Of a stretch of 64,000 bases of DNA, positions 33,305 to 41,480 are shown one piece after another. A program made the translations under genes and the position numbers. Numbering within the stretch: position 1 is the stretch's first letter; each line of letters starts with the position of its first letter. This DNA is from Paenibacillus sp. FSL R5-0490 (lineage in GTDB: Bacteria; Bacillota; Bacilli; Bacillales; Cytobacillaceae), in NCBI RefSeq assembly GCF_001956215.1, contig NZ_MRTQ01000016.1:51088-115087 (forward strand). The letters are read 5' to 3'. The notes under the pieces were generated by a model, which did not search any database, was not told where the DNA came from, and was given only the letters and a program-made list of their open reading frames with translations.

Positions 33305-34480
33305 CTAGCCTCTCTTCTTCCGAGTCATGACATCAAAGATCACAGCACCCGCCAGTACGCCTCCACGGATCATATACTGGAGGGAAACCCCTACTCCGAG
33401 CAGATTCATGCCGCTGGATAAAGAAGCCATGACCACAGCACCAATAATAGCACCGGTGATTTTGCCCACGCCCCCTGCTGATGAAACCCCGCCAACATAA
33501 GCAGCTGCAATGGCATCAAGTTCAAATAATGTCCCGGCAGTAGTAGTCGCTGACTGAAGCCGGGAGGTAAATAATATACCTGAAAGGGCTGCCAGCATCC
33601 CCATTGAACCGAAGACTATATACGTAATTTTATTTACATTGATTCCGCTCAGATGTGCCGCTTCCGGATTGCTTCCTACTGCATATATATGTCTTCCGAG
33701 CACGGTTTTCGTTGTCAGGAAATGATAGACGACAACCACTAAAAGCATGATGACAACTGTCCAGGAAAATCCGTTGTAGCCTGCGAGGATCCATGTAATA
33801 TAGGAAATGATAGCTGAAACGAAAACTAATTTGACAATAAAAATCCCTTTAGACACTACCTCGAATTGATAGTTGATCTTTTTTGTCCGGGTGGAAATTT
33901 CACTGTATATATACAGCAATATCGCTAGTAATCCCAGAATCAGTGTAAGCAGGTGCAGTCCATTCACTTGCATAACGGAAGGAATAAATCCGTTCCCGAT
34001 TGCGTTAAATCCGGCATCCTTGATGATAATGGTCCCTGTTTTCTCTGTTACCTGAAGAAGGGCTCCTCTGAAGATCAGCATTCCTGCAAGTGTAGCAACA
34101 AAGGATGGGATACCAAATTTTGCAACTAGAAGACCGTTGAACAGTCCGACAAAAATACCCAGCGCCAGAATAACCGGAATAGTGATATAAAAAGGCACTC
34201 CCATTCCCGTCAGGAGAATTGCAGCAATGGCCCCCAAAAAGCCGGCAACAAATCCGACTGAGAGGTCAATATGGCGAATCACGATAACCAGCGTCATCCC
34301 CACTGCCAGGACAGCGATGTACCCCGTTGAATCAAGCATGTTGCTTATATTCCGTGAAGACATAAACAGCCCGTCAGTCATAATGGTGAAAGTGAGCATA
34401 ATAACGAATAAGGCAATGTACATGCCGTAGTCACGGATATTATCTTTAAATAGCGTCTTCGCTTCGTTAATAAATTCCAT
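33305..34480 (-). CDS. gguB: multiple-monosaccharide ABC transporter permease (XylH/GguB-like)
   Basis: 391-residue permease with about 10-11 hydrophobic helices. RHIDLSVGFVAGFLGAIAAILL is the family signature, followed by FGIPSFVATLAGMLIFRG, and GRHIYAVGSNPEAAHLSGINV is the cytoplasmic EAA-like loop. An insertion near residues 190-225 with ISTRTKKINYQFEVVSKG is as in XylH/GguB. It lies 12 bp downstream of the ATPase gene in one operon. The 33096-33304 gap that follows holds no gene; a weak GGCATCC/GGGTGCC hairpin lies there. Confidence 0.9.
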   Translation of the reverse strand: MEFINEAKTLFKDNIRDYGMYIALFVIMLTFTIMTDGLFMSSRNISNMLDSTGYIAVLAVGMTLVIVIRHIDLSVGFVAGFLGAIAAILLTGMGVPFYITIPVILALGIFVGLFNGLLVAKFGIPSFVATLAGMLIFRGALLQVTEKTGTIIIKDAGFNAIGNGFIPSVMQVNGLHLLTLILGLLAILLYIYSEISTRTKKINYQFEVVSKGIFIVKLVFVSAIISYITWILAGYNGFSWTVVIMLLVVVVYHFLTTKTVLGRHIYAVGSNPEAAHLSGINVNKITYIVFGSMGMLAALSGILFTSRLQSATTTAGTLFELDAIAAAYVGGVSSAGGVGKITGAIIGAVVMASLSSGMNLLGVGVSLQYMIRGGVLAGAVIFDVMTRKKRG

Positions 34481-34492
34481 TAGATTAACCTC

Positions 34493-36013
34493 CTATTGCG
34501 TAGCAAGCTGCATAATACTTTCCTGATTGGCTTCTTCAATCGACAGCTCACCTTTCATTTGGCCTTCCGCCATGACATAGACACGATCGCTCATCCCAAG
34601 AACTTCACCCAGTTCCGAAGAAATCATAATGATGCTCATGCCTTCCTCAATCAATTGGTTCATAATCGTATAAATCTCGAACTTAGCTCCCACATCAATG
34701 CCACGCGTCGGCTCGTCCAGAATCAGCAATTTCGGCCCGACAAATAGCCATTTGCCCAGGGATACTTTCTGCTGGTTTCCTCCGCTTAAGTTGCCGACAA
34801 CCTGTTCAAGTGATGAAGCTTTGATATACATGGACTTTTTATATTCCGCTGTTTCCTTCACTTCTTCGTTATCGTTAATCACTCCATTTACTGCAACCCG
34901 TTTGAGATTTGCTGCAGAAATGTTGTTTTTAATGTCCTGTATTAAAAACAGGCCGTCCCCTTTTCGGTCTTCCGTCACATACGCAATCCCTGACCTGATG
35001 GCGTCACTCGGATGCTTCAGCGTCTTTGGAACTCCCTCCACCAGGAGCTCGCCTTGCAATTTATAAGATTTTGGATTTCCGAAAATACTCAGGGCAAGTT
35101 CTGTCCTGCCTGACCCCATCAAGCCAGCAATCCCGACAATTTCTCCTTTTTTAACATGAAAATTTACATCTTTTACAACCTGCCTGCCCAAATGCACAGC
35201 ATACGCAGACCAGCTGCGAAGCTCGAGAACAGGATCACCAAACGTCTTGTTCGGCCTCTTCGGATAAATATCTTCAATCTCCCTGCCAACCATGTTTTTG
35301 ATAATGACATTTTCAGAGATTTCACCTTTTGCTGCGTCCAGGGTACAAATGGTTTGGCCATCACGAAGCACCGTCGCCTTATCTGCAATGGAAATGACTT
35401 CCTTCAGCTTATGGGAGATCATAATGCAGGTAATTCCCTGCTTTTTCAGCTCACCTAACAAATCCAGCAGATTTTCGCTGTCATCTTCATTCAATGCTGC
35501 AGTCGGTTCATCCAGGATAAGCAGTTTCACATCCTTGCTTAAAGCTTTGGCTATTTCGACCAACTGCTGTTTTCCAACGCTCAGGTCTTTAACGAGTGTC
35601 TCAGGGTTCACATCGAGCTTAACCTTATCCAGCATTTTTTTAGCTTCAGCAATGGTCCGGTTCCAATCGACGATTCCCCCTTGCTTGATTTCATTGCCCG
35701 CAAAAATATTTTCATAGACTGTGAGATCAGGAAACAAGGCAAGCTCCTGGTAGATAATGACGATTCCTGCCTTTACACTGTCACTAATCTTGTTGAATTG
35801 CTGCACACTGCCCTCAAATACAATATCACCCTCATATGTGCCATAAGGATATACGCCGCTGAGCACCTTCATCAGAGTGGATTTGCCCGCTCCATTTTCA
35901 CCGATTAAGCAGTGTATCTCACCTTTCTCCACCTTGAAATTGACATTGCTGAGCGCTTTAACACCTGTAAACTCTTTGGAAATTCCGTGCATTTCCAAAA
36001 TATTTTCGCTCAT
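34493..36013 (-). CDS. gguA: multiple-monosaccharide ABC transporter ATP-binding protein (XylG/GguA-like)
   Basis: 506 residues with two ABC domains. First: Walker A GENGAGKST (38-46), signature LSVGKQQ, Walker B LLILDEPTAAL. Second: degenerate Walker A GLMGSGRTE, signature LSGGNQQKVSLGKW and Walker B LLILDEPTRGIDVGAKFEI. The degenerate second site is normal for the carbohydrate-uptake CUT2 class. It energises import of the sugar bound by the lipoprotein at 36097. Confidence 0.94.
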   Translation of the reverse strand: MSENILEMHGISKEFTGVKALSNVNFKVEKGEIHCLIGENGAGKSTLMKVLSGVYPYGTYEGDIVFEGSVQQFNKISDSVKAGIVIIYQELALFPDLTVYENIFAGNEIKQGGIVDWNRTIAEAKKMLDKVKLDVNPETLVKDLSVGKQQLVEIAKALSKDVKLLILDEPTAALNEDDSENLLDLLGELKKQGITCIMISHKLKEVISIADKATVLRDGQTICTLDAAKGEISENVIIKNMVGREIEDIYPKRPNKTFGDPVLELRSWSAYAVHLGRQVVKDVNFHVKKGEIVGIAGLMGSGRTELALSIFGNPKSYKLQGELLVEGVPKTLKHPSDAIRSGIAYVTEDRKGDGLFLIQDIKNNISAANLKRVAVNGVINDNEEVKETAEYKKSMYIKASSLEQVVGNLSGGNQQKVSLGKWLFVGPKLLILDEPTRGIDVGAKFEIYTIMNQLIEEGMSIIMISSELGEVLGMSDRVYVMAEGQMKGELSIEEANQESIMQLATQ

Positions 36014-36048
36014 TATGACTCCCCCTTAGCCAAACAGCTATTCAGAAG

Positions 36049-36084
36049 GAGAAATAGTGATAGACGCATCTATCACTACTTCTC
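36049..36084 (-). other. intercistronic stem-loop between binding protein and ATPase genes
   Basis: GAGAAATAGTGATAG/CTATCACTACTTCTC, a 15-bp stem (one mismatch or G-U) with a 6-nt loop, in the 83-bp gap. There is no T tract. Such hairpins often stabilise the mRNA of the binding-protein gene and lower expression downstream. Confidence 0.75.
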
Positions 36085-36096
36085 GTCCTTTATTGA

Positions 36097-37203
36097 TTAA
36101 AGCCCTGTAAATTCATCTGCTTTATAGTATTCAGAATCGATCAGTTCATTTTTTACGTTATCTTTGTCGACAACGATTACATCTGTTTGCTTTGCTTTAA
36201 CTTCAATCTTGCCGTTATCGTAAGATCCAGTTGTCTCAGGGTCTTTGTCTTCAAGGATATCAATCGCCATGCCCATTGCATCTTTTACGAGAGTACGAAC
36301 ATCCTTGAATACTGTCATGGATTGCTTTTCATCAATAACGTATTGAATGGAAGCTTTCTCTGCATCCTGACCTGTCACAAGATAGCTGGATACTGCGCTG
36401 TCAGTTCCAAATACATCTGCAATGGAACGGGCAGTTCCGTCATTCGGAGCAAGAATAGCCACATCGCCCTTCAGATCGTCAGAGGCTGCTGTCAAATGGG
36501 TTTGCGCTTTGTTCTTTGCTTCGTTAGGATCCCAGTTGGTTGTTACCTGACCAATAATTTTGCTTAGCTGGTCACGGGACAGATCAGCTGTATCTTTCAA
36601 AGCTTCGGCTTCGCTTGAGTTAGCAATCTTGAATGTGCCATCTGAAATTTTAGGCTGAAGCACGCTCCATGCTCCCTGGAAGAATAAGAAGGCATTATTA
36701 TCAGAAGCAGCGCCGGCATATAGGTACAGTGGCACGTCCTTGCCCTTTGCGTTGTCAACTAAATATTGTGCCTGTGCAGCTCCTACTGCAAGGCTGTCAA
36801 ATGTTACATAATAATCAATTGCATCTGTGTTAGTAATTAAACGATCATAGGAAATGACTTTTACGCCATCCTTCTTTGCGGCTTCAACCGCCGCTGCAGC
36901 TGCATCACCATCTTGAGGACAGATGATCAGTACATCAATCCCTTTGTTCAGCAAAGTCTCTACATTTTCTTTTTCCTTAGCCGAAGATCCCTGGCTAAAT
37001 AAAATTTCAGTTGTGTATTCCGTTCCTTTTAACGCATCTTTAAATCTTTGCTCATCCTGAACCCACCTAGGCTCATCTTTCGTTGGCAAAACAATCCCGA
37101 CACTTACTTCACTGCTTCCGCCGCCGGTTCCCTGGCTGCACCCTGCTGCAATAAATGCAAATATCAACAGCATAAGAGAAACGACTTTCCACTTTCTTTT
37201 CAT
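36097..37203 (-). CDS. chvE: multiple-monosaccharide ABC transporter substrate-binding lipoprotein (ChvE-like)
   Basis: 368-residue lipoprotein (lipobox IAAGC, lipid Cys22) of the ChvE/XylF family. VGIVLPTKDEPRWVQDEQRF, VLIICPQDGDAAAAAVEAAKKDG, VKVISYDRLITNTDAIDYYVTFD, ILAPNDGTARSIADVF and YLVTGQDAEKASIQYVIDEKQSMTV (split) match the family. ChvE binds galactose, arabinose, glucose and xylose; specificity here is unknown. First gene of the transporter operon; a perfect cre site overlaps its promoter, so carbon catabolite repression by CcpA is likely. Confidence 0.92.
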   Translation of the reverse strand: MKRKWKVVSLMLLIFAFIAAGCSQGTGGGSSEVSVGIVLPTKDEPRWVQDEQRFKDALKGTEYTTEILFSQGSSAKEKENVETLLNKGIDVLIICPQDGDAAAAAVEAAKKDGVKVISYDRLITNTDAIDYYVTFDSLAVGAAQAQYLVDNAKGKDVPLYLYAGAASDNNAFLFFQGAWSVLQPKISDGTFKIANSSEAEALKDTADLSRDQLSKIIGQVTTNWDPNEAKNKAQTHLTAASDDLKGDVAILAPNDGTARSIADVFGTDSAVSSYLVTGQDAEKASIQYVIDEKQSMTVFKDVRTLVKDAMGMAIDILEDKDPETTGSYDNGKIEVKAKQTDVIVVDKDNVKNELIDSEYYKADEFTGL

Positions 37204-37274
37204 TCTTTTTCCCCCTTTATAATGGATAAGAATTACCTGTCTACAGGAAAAATTATAACTTTATTCCCAGTTCA

Positions 37275-37288
37275 TGAAAGCGTTATCA
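37275..37288. promoter_or_regulatory. cre site (CcpA operator) at the chvE-like promoter
   Basis: TGAAAGCGTTATCA fits the consensus TGWAANCGNTNWCA at every position. On the minus strand it overlaps the -35 region about 17 bp before a TATAAT, a position expected to give repression. Confidence 0.82.
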
Positions 37289-37390
37289 CTAGCACTCTTT
37301 TAATATCACCTGTAATTTTTTATACTTTAATCGAATGCTGCAGCAGTTTTATTCACCCAATCAAAAAAGACAGTCCGCAAAAGCTGCCCA

Positions 37391-37426
37391 TAAAAAAAAT
37401 GCGTTAATCCTAAGATCAACGCATTT
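37391..37426 (-). terminator. terminator of the TerC gene
   Basis: AAATGCGTT/AACGCATTT 9-bp stem with a 12-nt loop and a T8 run on the minus strand. Confidence 0.9.
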
Positions 37427-37430
37427 CTCT

Positions 37431-38204
37431 TTATAAAGCTTCACCCTCCGTTTGTTTCTTACCCGGAGCAAACCACCCAAGCAGTGCAATGGCCACCAAT
37501 ACACCATAGAAGACGATAGTCCAGCCTGTACTATGAGGAAAATGATGATCAAGGACACCAATATCCTCATGGGCAAGTGTGATAACAGCAAGCTTGACAC
37601 CAACCCAGGCGACAATCGCATAAGCCGTTGTTTCCAATGCAGGCCGTTTGCCAAGCAGTTTCACAAACCAGGTTGCCGCGAACTTAATCAGGATCAGACC
37701 GGCAATCCCGCCAAGCACGACTACGATAAACTGCCCGCCATCCATGCCTCCGAAATCATCAAGCGGTGAATCCGGCAAACCAAGTGCCAGTGCAACAGCA
37801 GCAAGAATCGAATCGATGGCAAAGGCAAGATCGGCTAATGCAATCTTTCCTACTGTAGGCCAAAATCCTTTCCCGGCCGCTTCTTCCTTCACATCCTCGC
37901 GAATATTTTTGTTTTCTTTCCCGAACTTGGCTTTAATCACATGTTTTAAACCAAGGTACAATAGATAGGCGGCTCCAATCGCCTGGATCTGCCAGACGTT
38001 TGCGATAAATGAGATGGCAAACAGTGCTCCAAACCGGAAAACAAATGCCATAATGATTCCGTAATTTATCGCTCTTTTCTTCTGATCTTCTGGTAAATGC
38101 TTCGCAATGACGGCTAATACGAGAGCATTGTCAGCCGAAAGCAATCCTTCCAGTCCAATTAATATCAATAATGCCCAGGCATACTCGAGCCAAATAGACT
38201 CCAT
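37431..38204 (-). CDS. TerC family membrane protein (Mn2+ export type)
   Basis: 257 residues, about eight membrane helices. The two conserved acidic motifs are GLEGLLSADNALVLAVIA (near 18-35) and ALADLAFAIDSILAAVALAL. TerC proteins of Bacillus (YceF, YkoY) export manganese and support metalation of secreted enzymes. AAAGGAGTG precedes this ATG; an upstream eight-codon extension lacks support. No yybP-ykoY manganese riboswitch is visible upstream. A manganese catalase is encoded next to it, a possible functional link. Confidence 0.9.
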   Translation of the reverse strand: MESIWLEYAWALLILIGLEGLLSADNALVLAVIAKHLPEDQKKRAINYGIIMAFVFRFGALFAISFIANVWQIQAIGAAYLLYLGLKHVIKAKFGKENKNIREDVKEEAAGKGFWPTVGKIALADLAFAIDSILAAVALALGLPDSPLDDFGGMDGGQFIVVVLGGIAGLILIKFAATWFVKLLGKRPALETTAYAIVAWVGVKLAVITLAHEDIGVLDHHFPHSTGWTIVFYGVLVAIALLGWFAPGKKQTEGEAL

Positions 38205-38294
38205 CCGCGACACTCCTTTCAGGAACAAACAAGTTCTTCTTTAATTCGATAACTATAGATTCCCCAAAAATGCTAAAGGAAACCTTAAAAATAT

Positions 38295-38329
38295 ATAGAA
38301 AAATGGCGTCCTATATTCAGGACGCCATT
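38295..38329 (-). terminator. terminator of the manganese catalase gene
   Basis: Perfect 11-bp stem AATGGCGTCCT/AGGACGCCATT, 6-nt loop, T-rich tail on the minus strand. Confidence 0.9.
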
Positions 38330-38337
38330 AGAAAAAG

Positions 38338-39195
38338 CTAATTATTCAAATCAAAAAGCCCCGGAGCATGCTCATTCGGCATATCAGGCATTTCTGGAAC
38401 TGGATAACCTTTTGGCGGTTCTACTACAGCAAGATCTCCGCCATTTCTGCTTGGAGTTTTACCCTGGAAGACCTCACCGATCCTGGTATCATCCAGCCTG
38501 AAATTAAACTGGGCATTATGAAAGCCCATTTCCACATATTTACGGCATTCCGGGTATTTATTTAGATCGTAATTAGGAATCGGGAATATTTTACCCCAAT
38601 CCACTCCCAGCGTTTCCAGTGCTTTTGCGAAGGCATTTTGATGGGCATTATCCCGCACTATCAGAAAGGCAATCGTTTCCCTCAGCGTCTTATTGCTGCT
38701 CATCTCGTAAATCCTTGATTTTTGAAGAACTCCGGTGGATTCAAGAACCACATTATTCAGGAGGTTCGCCACCAGGTTGCCATGGTCATATACCCAGGAG
38801 CCATTCCACGGGTTGCCGCCAGCATCGACTGGAAGTGAAGCCTTTGCCCCAATTATGAAATGATGCGGATTCGCTCCACCCTGGATGACATCATCCAAAG
38901 GAGCCCCATCTGCTGCCTGGTTGCCGGGCATTTCGCCTCCAGCTTCATTCAGAAGCTGATTAATCGTGGATTGGACAAGCTCCACATGGCTCAGCTCTTC
39001 CAAAAATACGCCTCTTATCAGATCGCGGTATTGCTTCGCCTTTCCTCTGAAATTCGCACTTTGGAATGAGAACTGCATCATGGTCCGCATTTCGCCAAAC
39101 TGTCCGCCCAATGCCTCCTGCAGCACTCTCGCCGCATGCGGATCCGGCTTATCAGGTACAATCATATTGATTAAATCTTCTTTATAAAAGTACAT
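38338..39195 (-). CDS. manganese catalase family protein
   Basis: 285-residue ferritin-like di-manganese catalase, which disproportionates hydrogen peroxide. Metal ligands are visible: Glu35, Glu66/67 and His70 in FLEELSHVE, a later Glu in NNVVLESTG and His in VRDNAHQNAF. The C-terminal extension ends PEMPDMPNEHAPGLFDLNN, as in the B. subtilis YdbD group, which is sporulation/general-stress associated. RBS AAAGGAG. A 19-bp palindrome lies 25 bp before the start. Confidence 0.92.
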   Translation of the reverse strand: MYFYKEDLINMIVPDKPDPHAARVLQEALGGQFGEMRTMMQFSFQSANFRGKAKQYRDLIRGVFLEELSHVELVQSTINQLLNEAGGEMPGNQAADGAPLDDVIQGGANPHHFIIGAKASLPVDAGGNPWNGSWVYDHGNLVANLLNNVVLESTGVLQKSRIYEMSSNKTLRETIAFLIVRDNAHQNAFAKALETLGVDWGKIFPIPNYDLNKYPECRKYVEMGFHNAQFNFRLDDTRIGEVFQGKTPSRNGGDLAVVEPPKGYPVPEMPDMPNEHAPGLFDLNN

Positions 39196-39219
39196 GGATC
39201 ATCAATCTCCTTTGACTAA

Positions 39220-39238
39220 GCATTCTAAATTAGAATGC
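39220..39238. promoter_or_regulatory. 19-bp perfect palindrome upstream of the manganese catalase gene
   Basis: GCATTCTAA-A-TTAGAATGC, 9-bp arms around one base, 25 bp before the start codon. It has the 7-1-7 geometry of Fur-family boxes (ATTCTAA-A-TTAGAAT) but matches the PerR and Fur consensus poorly. Confidence 0.6.
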
Positions 39239-39253
39239 CTGACCGGCGGTCCA

Positions 39254-39409
39254 TTATTCATCCCGGATTGATGTTTCAGTACACTTTTTTGGAGAAGTAA
39301 GACCTTGCATTAAAGTCCCGTGGAAAAACAAAGGAACAGTAGACCAGCCCGCAATCGCCGAGTACTCTTCATTTAATATGTATTCACTTGTCGGATTCAT
39401 AGTACCCAT
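39254..39409 (-). CDS. 51-residue hypothetical protein
   Basis: Short frame with ATG behind AAAGGG (9 nt). The product starts MGTMNPTSEYILNEEYSAIAG and contains WSTVPLFFHGTLMQG. Mixed composition looks protein-like, and it fills the otherwise empty gap between the erythromycin-esterase-like gene and the manganese catalase gene. No family recognised; may be spurious. Confidence 0.42.
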   Translation of the reverse strand: MGTMNPTSEYILNEEYSAIAGWSTVPLFFHGTLMQGLTSPKKCTETSIRDE

Positions 39410-39439
39410 GACCACATACCCTTTCCTGCTCTCATTCCT

Positions 39440-40645
39440 TCATCGCTCTAAATAAACGGGCGGCTGCACCACTCTGCAAAAAAAGATGCCGTCATAATGC
39501 TTTTGAGGATAAATGGAAATCGGCAGCTGTCCCATCATTCCTGCTTCAAGGAGCTGCCATCTCCGCTTCATCCAATTGCGCTCCGGCAGCTCCTTGTCAC
39601 ATAAAGGCACAAAGCTGTCATGCCGGCAAGCGTCCAGAAGCAAACTTTCCAGGTGCTTATTTTTGGAGGCATTAATGGAAAAGTGAACCCTTATCAGGGA
39701 AGCAAACTCACCCTCTCCTGCATAAAACCCTACTGAATAAACTTGATTACTATATCTGCTGCTGGACAGGAGCTGTCCGACAGTCGTAATTCCCAAAAGG
39801 CTTGAGGTCAGTGTTTTGCTTTTTCTAATATGAAAATTATGAGCCCAGACAATGACCTTTTCACCCTTGAAATGCTCTTCTAATAACCACTGCAGATTGT
39901 TGAACATATTCGCTCCCCGCATAACACCAGATGCCATCAAGCTTTTTGTATTGATTTCCAGCCACTTCAGACGGTTTTTCAGCCCCTCTCCAATAACCTT
40001 CAGGATCTCTTCTCTTTCCAGATCAGCTTCACTTACTCTTCTAGCAAAAAGCTCCAGGCACGATTGATATAAACCCATGCACATTCGTATCTTTTCTTTG
40101 ACCACTTTTGGTATTTTGGCTTGTCCTCTAATCTCCTCATCGATTTCAAAGAATACGGTTTCTGCCCGATTGATTGAAGAAACCATTTCTTTGTCAGTGT
40201 GGAGTTCGAGCCAGTCCAGCATCTGATGAGAGACCTGCTGATTTGCAGGCTGAATATCCATTCCTGCAATATGAAGGCCATCTGCCCAGGACTCCTGAAA
40301 TAAAGGAAGCATCTCTTCGTTATGAAAAATATCAAGAAGACTGTGCTGAATTTGTTCTTTAGCAGGCAGGCCTTTCAGCAGTCTTCTGCTTAATACCGCT
40401 TCAAGCAGGCCACTCTCCAATACAACAGCATTAAATCCATGGACCTCATGCAAATATTTAATCATATTCACTTTGGTTCTATAGTAATCTCCGATTCCAT
40501 GGCTGCTCTCTCCCAGCAGCACAATCCTTTTCCCCTCAACATATCGATCCATACAGGAGAAATCAAGCGGATCCGTTATTTCACAGCTCTTGCCGGCTAT
40601 TTGATCTATCCAAAGTGATTTTGTTTTTCGAGTTATGAAGTTCAT
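39440..40645 (-). CDS. erythromycin esterase family protein
   Basis: 401 residues of the Ere/EreA-like family. The catalytic His/Glu motifs are RIVLLGESSHGIGDYYRTK, FNAVVLESG and VIVWAHNFHIRKS. Some members open macrolide rings; many chromosomal Bacillus homologues do not confer resistance and have unknown substrates. GGAGG lies before this ATG (MNFITRK); two upstream codons are also open. Confidence 0.85.
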   Translation of the reverse strand: MNFITRKTKSLWIDQIAGKSCEITDPLDFSCMDRYVEGKRIVLLGESSHGIGDYYRTKVNMIKYLHEVHGFNAVVLESGLLEAVLSRRLLKGLPAKEQIQHSLLDIFHNEEMLPLFQESWADGLHIAGMDIQPANQQVSHQMLDWLELHTDKEMVSSINRAETVFFEIDEEIRGQAKIPKVVKEKIRMCMGLYQSCLELFARRVSEADLEREEILKVIGEGLKNRLKWLEINTKSLMASGVMRGANMFNNLQWLLEEHFKGEKVIVWAHNFHIRKSKTLTSSLLGITTVGQLLSSSRYSNQVYSVGFYAGEGEFASLIRVHFSINASKNKHLESLLLDACRHDSFVPLCDKELPERNWMKRRWQLLEAGMMGQLPISIYPQKHYDGIFFCRVVQPPVYLER

Positions 40646-40728
40646 TAACAAGCCTCCAACCTGGGTCCCAATATGACTATGCCTATTAATACGATTTGGA
40701 AATAAATTGGTTTCACCTATTCATATAC

Positions 40729-40759
40729 TTGGCAAAAGGAGCCTTCGAAAAGGTAAAAT
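40729..40759 (+). promoter_or_regulatory. candidate MerR-type promoter for the SMR pair
   Basis: TTGGCA and TAAAAT are separated by 19 bp, the stretched spacing typical of MerR-family activated promoters, and the spacer holds an imperfect dyad (CCTT-CGA-AAGG). A wider TTGGTTTCA/TGAAACCA inverted repeat flanks the region. Confidence 0.45.
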
Positions 40760-40796
40760 AGATTGAAACCATTCGCAGAAGAAACGGGGAGACTAT

Positions 40797-41120
40797 ATGA
40801 ATGCCTATTTTCTTTTAGCATTAGCCATTGTAAGTGAAGTGGCTGGCAGCTCCTTGCTTAAAGCAGCAGACGGATTTAAAAAGCTCCTGCCATCCATTGG
40901 TGTAATCATTGGATACAGTGTCGCTTTTTACGCGCTATCTTTATCATTAAAATCGCTGCCTCTCGGCGTAGCCTATGCGGTCTGGGCCGGCCTCGGGACT
41001 GTGCTGACAGCCTTAGTCGGGATCTTTATCTACAAAGAGAATGCAAATGGCAAAAAACTGCTGGGGTTGGCTTTAATAGTCGGCGGAGTCATCTTGTTGA
41101 ATAGCAGCGGAGGCCATTAA
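40797..41120 (+). CDS. SMR multidrug efflux subunit 1 (EbrA/YkkC-like)
   Basis: 107 residues, four transmembrane helices, with the essential membrane Glu14 in AIVSEVAGSSLLKAADG and the AYAVWAGLGTVLTALVG motif of small multidrug resistance proteins. Paired with the next gene (1-bp gap), it should form a hetero-oligomeric proton antiporter like EbrAB or YkkCD. No guanidine riboswitch is visible upstream. RBS GGGGAG. Confidence 0.9.
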   Translation: MNAYFLLALAIVSEVAGSSLLKAADGFKKLLPSIGVIIGYSVAFYALSLSLKSLPLGVAYAVWAGLGTVLTALVGIFIYKENANGKKLLGLALIVGGVILLNSSGGH

Positions 41121-41121
41121 T

Positions 41122-41469
41122 ATGAGGGGCTATGTATTCTTAACAATTTCAATCGCTGGAGAGATCTTTGCCACTACCATGCTCAAATTGTCGGATGGAT
41201 TAACCGTGCTGCTTCCGACTGCAGGAGTCGTGTTTGGGTATGCACTCTCATTTTATTGCTTATCATTATGTCTTAAAACTGTTCCATTAAGCCTGGCTTA
41301 CGCCATTTGGTCTGGGGCAGGAACTGCGTTAACTGCTTTGATAGGCGCCATTATTTGGGAAGAAGCTTTTAGCACCCTTAAGATAGCCGGAATTTTGCTG
41401 ATTATAGGCGGGATTTTTCTATTGAATTCATCTCACAGTACAGGAACGGCAAAAGAGCCTTCACGCTGA
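41122..41469 (+). CDS. SMR multidrug efflux subunit 2 (EbrB/YkkD-like)
   Basis: 115 residues, four helices, essential Glu14 in SIAGEIFATTMLKLSDG and the AYAIWSGAGTALTALIG motif. The tail STGTAKEPSR is cytoplasmic. Translationally coupled to subunit 1. Paired SMR genes of unequal length as here (107 and 115) are the EbrA/EbrB pattern; the substrate range is unknown. Confidence 0.9.
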   Translation: MRGYVFLTISIAGEIFATTMLKLSDGLTVLLPTAGVVFGYALSFYCLSLCLKTVPLSLAYAIWSGAGTALTALIGAIIWEEAFSTLKIAGILLIIGGIFLLNSSHSTGTAKEPSR

Positions 41470-41480
41470 GGCTCTTTTTT
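41452..41480 (+). terminator. terminator of the SMR operon
   Basis: AAGAGCCT/AGGCTCTT 8-bp stem, 8-nt loop, T7 run. It overlaps the last codons of subunit 2. Confidence 0.88.

Noticed and set aside
38205..38302. yybP-ykoY manganese riboswitch upstream of TerC
   Set aside because: The gap to the catalase terminator is short and has no GGGGAGUA-like core.
39220..39238. PerR box at the manganese catalase gene
   Set aside because: Geometry is right but only a minority of bases per half-site match TTATAATnATTATAA, so the site is reported as an unassigned palindrome.
40680..40797. Guanidine (ykkC) riboswitch upstream of the SMR pair
   Set aside because: Looked for the conserved ACGR and GGACGGG-type blocks; none is present.
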